A stretch of 64,000 nucleotides of DNA, taken from contig NC_092572.1 in assembly GCF_037975245.1 (NCBI RefSeq), forward strand, positions 4,547,501-4,611,500, given 5' to 3'. Position numbers and translations under genes: made by a program. The notes under the pieces were generated by a model. The model was given only the letters and a program-made list of their open reading frames with translations. It did no database searches and was not told where the DNA came from. The DNA comes from Apostichopus japonicus. Its lineage: Eukaryota; Echinodermata; Holothuroidea; Aspidochirotida; Stichopodidae. This document shows positions 1-11,055 of the stretch, piece by piece. Position 1 is the first letter of the stretch. Each line of letters opens with the position of its first letter.

Positions 1-2060
1 CGATGCGTTGCAACACGTGTCAGTCACATGATTGACAAAGCTGCTCTGAATGGTTGATTCGAACAATCATAGTCGTATGCACTATAGTGTTGGCTTACCA
101 GGGTTATAATATCCTGCATGATGCATTCTTATATAATGTATAGGCATGGCAACCTTTCGACTTGTCCTCGAAACATGTTACTATGGTTATGCTAGCAAAC
201 CAGTAAACGAAACGCCAGATATTCTCCCGCTTTAAATCAAGTGATTTTGTACATTAAAGGGTGTGAAGACTCGCGCAAAAAGAAACGTCTAATGCCGGTA
301 ATCTGACCTAGTTTCGAATGAGGTGTAACAGAAGTGTTAGTCACCACCATCGATCCCAGAAAATACACACACAGCTTGCTACCGTCGGTAATTAGACACT
401 AGTGTACAGTCAGTACATACAGCTGCGGTCAATACCCACAGCACAGTGTATAAACGATACAGCGATGGACATCTCAGGTCCAGCTAAAGATAACAAGGTA
501 TCATGCTTCATTACTGTCTGCATTTTGTAGCGACACGAACAAAACGTCACTTGCAAGCAACGGAAAGTTAACTTTTTCAGATGGCCGCACGCGGTTTGGG
601 GCGAGTCTTCAATGTCTTTAATATACATAATGGCAATTGTGGCTTGATGCCGATGTCAAATTTCGATTCCCTCACGTCTTCGGTCTAGCAAATATGCTGG
701 AATATGAAACTTAACACATCTCCGAAATCATAGGAATACGATATTTCTCATCTGTTTAGGGAAATTGTTCATCACAAGGCTTTGTATTCACATAAACCAA
801 TCATAATGGATATGTTTTCTTCTCATTTATATAGAGACATACTATGAAATTATAAATTAGGCAACTTCGTCTTCATTCCCTGATAAAACTATAGCGTCGA
901 CTTTTAACGACATTAGATATCGTGCAAAATAACTATTAACTTTTAATATTCACGGTCTCCTTAGTTTTATTTACGTCATTCATTTAACACTAAAATGAAA
1001 TGTAAATTTCAATTTAAATGCAAATTATGACAAATCCCGAAATGCATTCATATATATATATATATATATATTAATAATATTGATAATGGCACAAACAACG
1101 AGAGCTTCGTAGGAGATTTTTAAGACACTTTAGGAAAGAACAAAAAAAAAACATCTCTATTGAATAAAGTTATGAAATTCAAAGTTTCATAATATTTCCA
1201 TATTTAGCAAAATGAAATATGATTGATATTTGTGTATAGATTTACATTTAACGGGAAGTATTTCACAGCAAATTAACATAAAGGTATTTAGTCATGGCTT
1301 AACTTGCCTTCCATTTAACTCTCTCGTTTGTTATTTCCTTTGGACATTTTGTATAAGATTGCGGCCCGAATGTAGGTTAATCATTTAGAATGGTATAAAA
1401 TTGTCAAAAAAACCCCCCAAAACTCCCAAAAAACGTGATCTATATACTTATATGTAAATTATGGTCAATTCTTTATGTGAAGTTAATTTCATTTATCTCA
1501 AAAGGACGTAGGCCTTTACTCCAGATGACGTCACTAATACAATATTCCAAATTATGGCCGGAGGCTATTAACTTCTTCGAATCCCGGTTGTCGCTCACTG
1601 GACGAATGCGATTAAGTATATTAGACTCTTGCGAGCTTTTGTTTGGATCTTATTATTATTATCATTATTATTATAATTTTCATTATTATGCTTGTTGGTA
1701 GTGATTTGTAATTCTTATTTTCTACTTTTCTCGTCCATTTTGCACTTGCTTTGGACGTAATGACCATAAGATTTTCTATAGGTACAGCCTTAAACCTTTA
1801 CGAACTGCCGTAACAACTAGGAAGTCTGATTAATGTAATAAATATTCATGAGATTATATACTTGTGAAATACATAACACTTTATTGTACACACACGCGAT
1901 TATACTTTTGTTTCAATAACACTATGCTCTAACATTTCTGTTCTAGTATAAGAGTAAGGGAAATTTCTTTACCCTTCTCTTGCTCTGTATTTGTCGGGTA
2001 AATTCGGTTGTATAATGAATTAATAGGTGAGTTTGCAGATAGTTACTTAGTACACCATCG
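1..2060. other. Non-coding stretch, no gene seen
   Basis: No open frame here looks like an exon: the short ORFs have low-complexity or random composition and lack paired splice signals. A TA dinucleotide run lies at about 1049-1072 and a TTA/ATT-rich stretch at about 1650-1690. Nothing else is supportable. Confidence 0.5.
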
Positions 2061-2064
2061 ATAA

Positions 2065-2700
2065 GAACGGGAGAGTAGGGGTAGTGTGAAGGGTTCATGA
2101 GAGGTCACGGGATGGTAAAGTGAGGGGGATATGGAGGGGTAAGGGAATGAATGGGACGAACGGGAGAGGAGGGGTAGTGTGAAGGGATTGTGAGAGGTCA
2201 TGGGAGAGTAAGGTAAGGGATTGGAGAAAGGAAGTGGTAAGGGAATGAATGGGAAGAACAAGAGAGGAGGGGTAGTGTGAAGGGTTCATGAAAGGTCACG
2301 GGAGGGTAAGGTGAGGGGGTAAGGAGGGGTAAGGGAAGGGATGGGAAGAACGGCAGAGAAGGGGTAGCGTGAAGGGATCGTGAGAGTTCACGGGAGGGTA
2401 AGGTAAGAGAAGGGAGACATGGAGTGGTATGGGTGGGGATGGGGATGGGGATGGGAAGAACGAGAGAGGAGGGGTAGTGTGAAGGGGTTATGAGAGGTAA
2501 TGGGAGGGTAAGGTAAGGGATGCGAGACAGGGAGGGGTAAGGGAATGTATGGGAAGAACGGGAGAGGAGGGGTAGTGTGAAGGGATCAAGAGAGTTCACG
2601 GGAGGGTAAGGTAAAGGATGGGAGACAGGGAGGGGTAAGGGTATGGATGGAAAGAACGGGAGAGGAGGGGCATTGTGAAGGGATCATGAGAGGTCACTTT
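2065..2700. repeat. G-rich minisatellite, unit about 93-98 bp, about 7 copies
   Basis: The phrase GGAGGGGTAGTGTGAAGGG recurs at intervals of about 95 bp, each time followed by GAGAGGTCACGGGAGGGTAAGG and a GGGAAGAAC segment. Copies diverge by substitutions and small indels; one copy near 2430-2455 carries an extra GGGGAT expansion. The purine-rich strand is the plus strand, which explains the Pro/Ser/Leu-rich shadow ORFs on the other strand. Confidence 0.85.
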
Positions 2701-3320
2701 CTTCTTTCCTTCACACATCCCAGCAAAACTACCATATCTAAACCTTACAAACAAATTCACCCCACCACCCACACACACACAAACACACACAAAATATTAA
2801 CACAAAGAATATGCGAAATATCAAGAGTCACAATTTCCACCTGAAAATCAGATGGCTGAAGAATATAAAAAGAGTACAATTTTGACGGAATGCTTCCTTG
2901 AGCAGCTGAGTAATACAGAGAAAGAATAAGAGTGATAAGATATTTATCAGCATAGAAATATATTTCGCAGTTGATCGAGTTTTAATCAAGGAAGGGAAGA
3001 ATGGAGACGAAATGTTTAGCAATGTTGGCAACATTTTATTGACTTGAATTCATCATCAAGAATACATTGTGAGGTTAAAGCGATGTAGGTGGAATTATGT
3101 TTGGTCGATTTGCTATTTAAATGGAGTGGGGGGGGGGGGGGTAGGAGGGAGGGTGGAGGTAGGGTCCTATCTTTCTGTATGGCGTCACCTTATTCTGTGC
3201 TTTGTGTAGTTTCGAAATTAAATGAAACTTAGAAATCTTCGTTTTGGGGGTTAAATGGACAGTTTAACCAATTAACAGAGAAAAAACAAAGAGATTGTAA
3301 TTGATCAAGCTAAGAATTCC
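2701..3320. other. Non-coding stretch with CA-rich tract and G homopolymer
   Basis: No gene seen. A CA-rich tract lies at about 2765-2800 and an uninterrupted G run at about 3128-3141. Other long G or C runs occur nearby at 5027-5039 and 5194-5208; such runs are prone to sequencing length error. Confidence 0.5.
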
Positions 3321-3324
3321 TCTG

Positions 3325-3770
3325 TGGTACGAGTACAACAGCATGGGTACTAGTGCAACATCATGAGTACTAGTACAACAGCATCAGTATGAGTATAACA
3401 GCAGAATACGAGTACAACAGCATGAGTACGAGTACAACAGCATGAGTATGAGTACAACAGCATGGGTAGGAATACAACAGCATGACTAGAGCACCAAATC
3501 ATGAGTAAGAGCACAACAGCATGAGTACGTATACAACAGCGTGGGTACGAGTACAAGAGTATGAGTACGAGAATAACAGTATTAGTACGAGTACGACAGC
3601 ATGGGTACGAAATACAACAGCATCAGTATGAACATAACAGCATGAAATACGAGTACAACAGCAGGAGTGCAACAGCATGGGTATCTAGCACAACAACATT
3701 AGTACTAGTACAACATCATGAGTGCAAGTAAAACAGCGTCATTACGTGTACAAGTAGAAGTTCCCCCCTC
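3325..3770. repeat. Degenerate short tandem repeat around AGTACAACAGCATGAGTACG
   Basis: About twenty imperfect copies of a 18-21 bp unit (variants of GAGTACAACAGCATGAGTAC) follow one another. Unit length drifts and several copies have point changes, so this is an old array. Minus-strand ORFs across it are repeat artefacts. Confidence 0.8.
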
Positions 3771-6399
3771 GTATCAGTACAAGACTGTAGCACTAGTGCG
3801 AGTACTTAACAATCTATATATCTTACTGTTAGATGTCCAAACTACCTTCACTTAGAGAGTACAATTCCACAAGGATGACTACAAGTATATTGTTAACTAT
3901 GTTATAAATACCAGTACGTGTAAGGATTCTCTACAAGCTCTCAGGCCTGTCCCTTAATGTATAGGAATGAATATTAATCAGCAAAAAAAGTAGTTATTAT
4001 TAGTATCAAAATACATCTGAAACGCAAAAAGACATATCTAAGAGGAAAAACAACAATGTTTAGTTTTACTTCCTTTTGTGAAATAAAATTTGAGTAGTCA
4101 AGCTTAATTTATTGTACTGTGATCATATTTTAACCATTGGATGAAATCCAGAAATTGAGCAAAATCAACTCAAAATGCTGATTTATGCTGTCCCTCTCTT
4201 TCGATCATGGTCATTATATACGACAAAATCACGTGTAAATCATTGTAACACTTTATCGTAAAATAATCCCCTATACTGCTTAAAACCTAATGCGATCTTC
4301 GCATGATTGCACCTGTCTGTAATTGGGTTTTAGTTATAGTCGTTGCAATTAAACGTGAGCATAGCATAAATGAAGATAATGCATGAAGGAAGAAAAAGAG
4401 ATGAATTGACTAAGACGACATCATCACCTGTCTTTCTATTTGCTAAACAACTACTTATTTGAAGTGAAATGTAGCATAATATAAGAAATTACCTTATATG
4501 AGCTTGCTGGAAAAAATGAGGTTGAAAGATAAAGGAAGTCTTTTTACACATGGTAAATAAGGAGCATAAGGAGAGAATATATACAGCAAAGTAAAAGTAA
4601 TAAAATGTCTGGAAATTAACAAGGAAAAATGTCGTCCCTAAAACCTTCAATATCCGTAATCAATCGTCGTTTTAAAAATAAGGTTACGAGTTCAAAAACT
4701 CTCGCCTTTTCAAGATCGTATTTGATTGGTCAGGAATACAATGACAGTGCAAGGTCAAAGGTCATTAGAGAAGAAAACTGTAAACTCAACATACTGCTGG
4801 GGTGATAGCTAATCGAACCGTAGTCGCTTCCCTTCTGTTTGAATGACATTAAAATGATCAAATTTCGGATGATACCCCTTGCTCTTCCCTTGTACCCCCT
4901 CCTCCCACACCCCCTTCCCACCAAACCAACGACAAAGCCAGGCGAATGATCCGAATCTTTCAAATGAACCGTGAAGACAAGTAGGAGGTACAATTTAGTG
5001 CAGCATGGGAGTCACTGATATGGGGTGGGGGGGGGGGGGATATGTCTCCGACTGTTAAAGTAGTGGAAAAATAATTCAGTTCGCCCCACCTCTTCCCCCC
5101 GTTTTGTGGAATGTAGCTCTTATTATAGTCATTATCCCATATTAATGAAATGTATGCCTCTCTTTTGGTTGCTTTGTTTAATAGTGATCTGTACCCCCCC
5201 CCCCCCCCTTTAAAATAATGGGCGCATTTTGTAATACGCATTAGATGGCTTTGAAAACCTAAGGCAAAATAGAAAAAGACAACAACTTCCGCCGTGTAAC
5301 ATTTTGCTCACGTGTAATTAGAGTTTGGCACTTAGGTTCAATGTCATTTTTTATGTACCTACCCCCCCCCACCCTCGTTCTTTAAGTAGCGAATCAATGT
5401 TTATGGAGTGAAGCAGAGATTAGTAGCGTAACTGCATCTATATATCAAAGAAACGGAGGCTCAGGTAAATAGTTGTACCAAACCTACCCAGGAAATGTTG
5501 AATAACTCTTTGTGTTGGAACCTATTCTGGCATTTTTGGTTTGGTCCACAAGTGATGTAAAGTCCCTTTACATTCATCCCCTTGTAATGTTTCGCGTGCG
5601 CTGGGAAGGGATACGGGAGATATTAATACATTAAATCTGCCTTCTCGTCAATGTAAAAACAAGGCTCTTTGAGTGGTGAGGGGTGGGGTGAGGGGGTACG
5701 TGGTCCGCAAGTTGTGATTTCTGTGAAATTCCCTTTTTCCATCAATTGAAGTCCCCTTCATGGCACACATTCCACTATAGGCCAAAGTTTACCCCCTCCC
5801 CTCCCTCTCCTTCCCTTACCCCTCCATTATGGTTTTCTTTCGAATCCCCTGGTATGAAAGTTTGATTAGTATGGTGACCAAATCGAAACTAGCTGGCAAA
5901 GAGACTCGTCGGAATGAGAAATGATAAACGAAGAATTAAATTTCAACTCAATTCAAATTTATAATTTCGTTTTAAGGTATATAAGTGAAAGTGAATTTCA
6001 AAGATACAAAACAAACATGCAACTTCTCAAATAATAAGCACAAAATAAATGAAACAAATTATTATCCAAAAGCAAAATGTTAACTCTACATGCACTATAC
6101 ATATTTATGACAATGATTCCGACTCAAAAGGATAAGCTACGCTGTCCTCGAATCGTCTGGAAGAAATCATGCAACAACATGTTTCTTGATTGAGAATGTC
6201 TGATGTTCCACAGAAAAAAAAAAGGCGAAAATAGCAATTCATTCGCAAGAAATAAATTAGGTAAATCATGCCTTTAAATGCATGAAAGCATATTTGACTT
6301 GATATATAGCAGAATTAAAGAAATTGAAAAAACCCTGAAATTTCAACCTCTTAAAACCATTATTCATGGGCCAATGTGACACATGCATCAAAGGGAAGT
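3771..6399. other. Non-coding stretch, no gene seen
   Basis: AT-rich sequence with scattered poly-G and poly-C runs. The minus-strand ORFs near 4730-5241 are low complexity (they include translated homopolymers) and have no convincing splice sites. No feature is supported. Confidence 0.45.
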
Positions 6400-7650
6400 A
6401 GAGGGTGATTTACATAATCATGTTTCCAAATACATACAAAGGAAAATATAAGTTTTATGTAAATGATGCTTCCAAATACATTTCAGCATTAATTTACGTT
6501 AACCAGAATCATTGAGACTGGCATTTCAACCTCATTTTAACCAGTATAACTATTCTGTTAATGTCAAATACTTCTTAGTTCAAAGGAAAGAAAAGCATGA
6601 TTTATGTAAATGATGCTTCCAAACACATTAAAGCATTAGTTAGCATTAACCAGAATGATTGAAACTGGCATTTCAACCTCTTAACCAGTATCACTATTCT
6701 GTTAATGTCAAATAATTCTTATTTCAAAGGAAAGAAAGCATAATTTAGGTAAATGATGCTTCCAAACACATTAAAGCATTAGTTAACATTAACCAGAATG
6801 ATTGAAACTGGCATTTCAACCTCTTAACCAGTATCACTATTCTGTGAATGTCAAATAATTCTTAGTTCAAAGAAAAGAAAGCATGATTTATGTAAACCAT
6901 GCTTCCAAACAAATTAAAGCATTAGTTAACATTAACCTGTATTATTGAAACTGGCATTTCAACCTCTTAACCAGTATAACTATTCTGTGAATGTCAAATA
7001 ATTCTTCATTCAAAGAAAAGAAAGCATGATTTATGTAAACCATGCTTCCAAACAAATTAAAGCATTAGTTAACATTAACCTGTATTATTGAAACTGGCAT
7101 TTCAACCTCTTAACCAGTATAACTATTCTGTGAATGTCAAATAATTCTTCATTCAAAGGAAAGAAAGCATGATTTATGTAAACCATGCTTCCAAACACAT
7201 TAAAGCATTTGTTAACATTAACCTGTATTATTGAAACTGGCATTTCAACCTCTTAACCAGTATAACTATTCTGTGAATGTCAAATAATTCTTAGTTCAAA
7301 GAAAAGAAAGCATGATTTATGTAAACCATGCTTCCAAACAAATTAAAGCATTAGTTAACATTAACCTGTATTATTGAAACTGGCATTTTAACCTCTTAAC
7401 CAGTATAACTATTCTGTGAATGTCAAATAATTCTTCATTCAAAGGAAAGAAAGCATGATTTATGTAAACCATGCTTCCAAACACATTAAAGCATTAGTTA
7501 ACATTAACCTGTATTATTGAAACTGGCATTTCAACCTCTTAACCAGTATAACTATTCTGTAAATGTCAAATGTTTCTTCATTCAAAGGAAAGAAAACCAT
7601 GATTTATGTAAATGATGCTTCCAAACACAAGAAAGCATTATTCTACTTTC
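6400..7650. repeat. 143-bp tandem repeat, about 8 copies
   Basis: The phrase GGCATTTCAACCTCTTAACC recurs with its GCATTT starting at 6521, 6668, 6811, 6954, 7097, 7240, 7383 and 7526: the first spacing is 147 bp and the rest are exactly 143 bp. Each unit also holds ATTCAAAGGAAAGAAAGCAT, TTATGTAAA and CATGCTTCCAAACACATTAA. The first two copies are the most diverged and the inner copies are near-identical, as expected of recent unequal exchange. Non-coding. Confidence 0.93.
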
Positions 7651-10600
7651 ACCCGAATTGAAGAAACTTAGCTTTTTCAGCCTCAAAAATCAGTTTCACT
7701 TTTCAGCCATTGTCTAATTACGCATCAAAGAAATATAACTATGCAATAATAAAATAACCACATTTATTATGGAAGCTAGAATAAAAGTAACGTTTTAAAT
7801 CCTCAATATTTAATCAATTTGACTATTTCAGCCTCAAAAAATGAAAGACTTGTACTAACCTATATAATTATCTACCTACAGATAAAGTCCAGTTAATTAT
7901 AGTAATATCATAATAATACTGTACATATAAAGACTACAGTGTCGTTGGTGTACAATTGATATGTTTCGTTCATTTTAATTATAATAAACCATTACTGTAG
8001 TATTTTCAATCAATACAAGTTACATTCATGTAGATATATATCAAAATAAAATAAAACTGTTAGCAAACTGCTTTTCCACTGAAAAGCCTGTGTAAGAGAA
8101 TGTGTAAAATTAAGTTGGCTTGACGTTTCGATCCTAGCAGGATCTTCTTCAAAGGCTAGATATATATCAATCTAAAGTCAACCAGTTGTGATCAATTTTT
8201 TCAAATGTTCATGTAACTTTATAGGATACTGGCATGCCACGCTTCAAAGCGCTGAACTCACAGGCGGCGTTTATATTACAGATCAGACCACCCCTGCTCG
8301 GCGCTTAAACAGATAAAATTGATTTCCAACCTCAGCATATTAACGTCAGACCACCTGCTGGGTATCAGAACCCAGGGCTGCGGGCCAATGTACAGAAAGT
8401 TGAGGTTTGTAAGTTACGAGCGGAAAGCCCCAAACCATAAGCCGTGTGATATGCAGCAATGACATTAATGCCGACTACTACTATTATGTCAACATTACCC
8501 ACATCAAAAAACACAACTGAGGTTAAAGGTCGCTACTGACCCTGGATAAACTCGGAGCTATGTTACTTTCCAATACAAAATTTAATATTGAGCACTGGGT
8601 GTGATTCTCCCTTGGTCCTACCCTTATATTAGAGGGTCTGATTCGTGGCGTTCACACCAGAAACTGGACCCCAAGCTCAGGATTAAAAGCCATACTCAGG
8701 GTCTAATGTAAACAGGGCTACAGTATGAACAAATATTGTGACTTTGTATAATAGAAACAGGATCTTCAACCTGCCCGTTGAAATGACAGTAAAAGTGATT
8801 TGAAGCATTTCATGAAAGTACATACATATAAAACAAAAGAATTGTCACAGCTGCGAACCTAAATATTGAAGATTAACATACATATTCAAACCACAATAAA
8901 GGCACACTATTAAAGGCAAACAGTGTATGGTAAACATGCAGATAATCAGCTGATCTCTTATTACTACAAAACTTATTCCATTTGTAAATCTAAAGCAGTG
9001 AAAAGCATCATCTAGTTTGTTTCATCTTGACAGTCAATAATTATTAAAGTTTTTTCTTATCAACTGTTAACTTTGTTTCGTTGTATTTCTTGCCTTCTCC
9101 GAGGGAATTCTATTCAACAACTATTTTATCATCTAACTGATTCATAACTCTCTCAAATCAGTTATTACATTGTTTAATCTATTCTACTGTACTTTCTAAG
9201 AAAATTTATATTTATCTTGTTCCATATTTTTTCTTACTCTTTATGTTACTTTATCTCTTTTATTAATTGCTATGATTGATAGAAATAATCTTGGATTATA
9301 CTGCATTTATCTGGGTAATTGCTTGGCACAATCTATAGCTAATATTTTTGATGTTTCACCAAAACAAATTTACAATACATACTATGACAGCTGTACATCA
9401 TACATGTGCATGGCGTAGAGTTGCTGTGCTCCACGACCCAACAGATGGAGAATCAGGGAGAGTCATAACTGAATTCAACATGAAATTGAATCCCATAACT
9501 AAGTTAAATTATACACAATCGAATCTTCTGATCACTAATCCACCCAATCCAAAGCTCCCCCCCCCCCTTTTAAAAAAAAAAAATAAAAATAGTATGTTTT
9601 TGCATGAATCAGACATATTCAAGAAACGTCTGTAATATTTCATTCCCGACATTCTTTTATGTTTTCATCTTCCTTGTGTGATTGTTATTCGGGCTGATAA
9701 CTATAACATGATGGAAAACAAATCAATTTTTTATTATTTTGAGGCAAACAAACCAACGCTCAATCCCAATACTTCCATCCCCTCGTCCTCAATTCCACCT
9801 GCTTAATGTTTCCTGCCATATGACATTAATTATGTATTACATATGTTTAATATCACAAGCACTTTGGTGGTACAGGAAGCATATGAGAGAGCTATATCCT
9901 TCATGTTAAGATTAGGACACACATGTATACAAATTGGTATCTACTGTAACAGCAAACACACACACTGATCGCATCTTACTGCTCAAGCAATCTACATAAC
10001 ACTGTATTGATAATTAATATGTCACAGACTAAGTGTACTATAACAACAGGGTCACACTTTTACATAGCTCATGTCACCTATTGGCATACAGAACAATTCT
10101 GATGGAATTCAAGTGAAGCAAATGACTACATTGCTGTTTTTCAACCATGAATCAAATTTCCGTGTACAGACTTTGACGGAATAGCAAAATAATTTTTATG
10201 AAAAAAGTAAGATTCTTTTCGCTGTGTTTCATAAAAGCAAGATATTAAGATATCTAGATAAAAAAAAAGGGTGAGTGAATCTTGTCTGTTTTATTATTCA
10301 AAGTTTGTAAGATTAGAAATAATCCCATCGTTCACCTAAGGCCGAGAAAAAAAAAAAAAAAAATATGTGATTGAGTTCTCGACTGTACATGTTTTGCAAT
10401 ATTTTAAACATAAAAAAATAGAAAAGTTTTGTTCCTTTTACTAAAGACCAAACACAGTAAAACGGAAAGAACAAACACACGTGCAAGAATCAAAGAAAAG
10501 GAAACGAAAAAAAAAATAAAATAGAAAAACTTGGGTTTAGTAAATACAAATACACCGGCAGACTTCATCAAATTTGACCAATATGTTTGTCCCTGCTCGA

Positions 10601-10840
10601 GTCACAAAATTTACTGTTGGTACCTTATGAGACTGGTTAATTAATTTGGTTAATTGAAGCAGTATAAAGCAATGTCACAGGGTTGAACCCCCTCCCTACC
10701 CCCCCACCTAAACACGCTAGTAGTTTATCAACTGTAACAGCACACATACACCAATACCATACGGCAAATTATCTCACTGTTCACACAGTTAAATATTTGT
10801 CAAAATACCTGTCAAAATGCCTTAAAAGTCCACAATTGAT
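7651..10840. other. Non-coding stretch; 3' flank of the minus-strand trefoil gene
   Basis: No exon can be supported. The stretch holds a dispersed repeat at 8101-8159 (listed separately), homopolymer tracts near 9557-9585 and 10345-10365, and AT-rich sequence. The plus-strand ORF at 9348-9635 ends in translated poly-C/poly-A and is not a convincing gene. Confidence 0.45.
8101..8159 (-). repeat. Dispersed 59-bp repeat with hairpin, copy 1
   Basis: Read on the minus strand this holds TTTGAAGAAG, the perfect hairpin GATCCTGCTAGGATC, then GAAACGTCA and a CAACTTA/TTTTACACA tail. A second copy lies on the plus strand at 61991-62050 and differs at about five positions. The layout (GA-rich box, stem-loop, GAAAC) recalls a hammerhead-ribozyme core of the kind reported in Penelope-like retroelements, but the core CTGANGA reads TTGAAGA here, so an active ribozyme is unlikely. 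Confidence 0.6.
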
Positions 10841-10846
10841 GTACAT

Positions 10847-10852
10847 TTTATT
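10847..10852 (-). promoter_or_regulatory. Candidate poly(A) signal of the trefoil gene
   Basis: TTTATT on the plus strand reads AATAAA on the minus strand, about 145 nt beyond the stop codon of the beta-trefoil gene. It is the first canonical hexamer after the stop that I found. A hexamer alone in AT-rich DNA is weak evidence. Confidence 0.35.
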
Positions 10853-10995
10853 TTAGTGTGGTCTATTAACAGAGAGTATGTCTATTCAGAGGTCATGTTA
10901 ATAAAACCTGGTCTTATGATCAATTACTGATATATATTCAATACCACAATAAACGTAAAGTTTCACCAGAATATAGCAGAACCGGTACACATGGT

Positions 10996-11055
10996 TTACT
11001 TGTGGATGATCGTAGTCTGTTGGTACACCTGTTGTACTGGAGCGACTGCTGGAAC
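10996..11055 (-). CDS. Trefoil gene, last exon
   Basis: The acceptor ATCTACTCTAG precedes 19 codons (VPAVAPVQQVYQQTTIIHK) and TAA. Phase 0 matches exon 6. It repeats the Val/Pro/Gln and QT-x-IIH composition of exon 2, which supports its assignment to this gene even though it sits 2.4 kb away across a repeat-filled intron. Confidence 0.75.
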   Translation of the reverse strand, partial: VPAVAPVQQVYQQTTIIHK

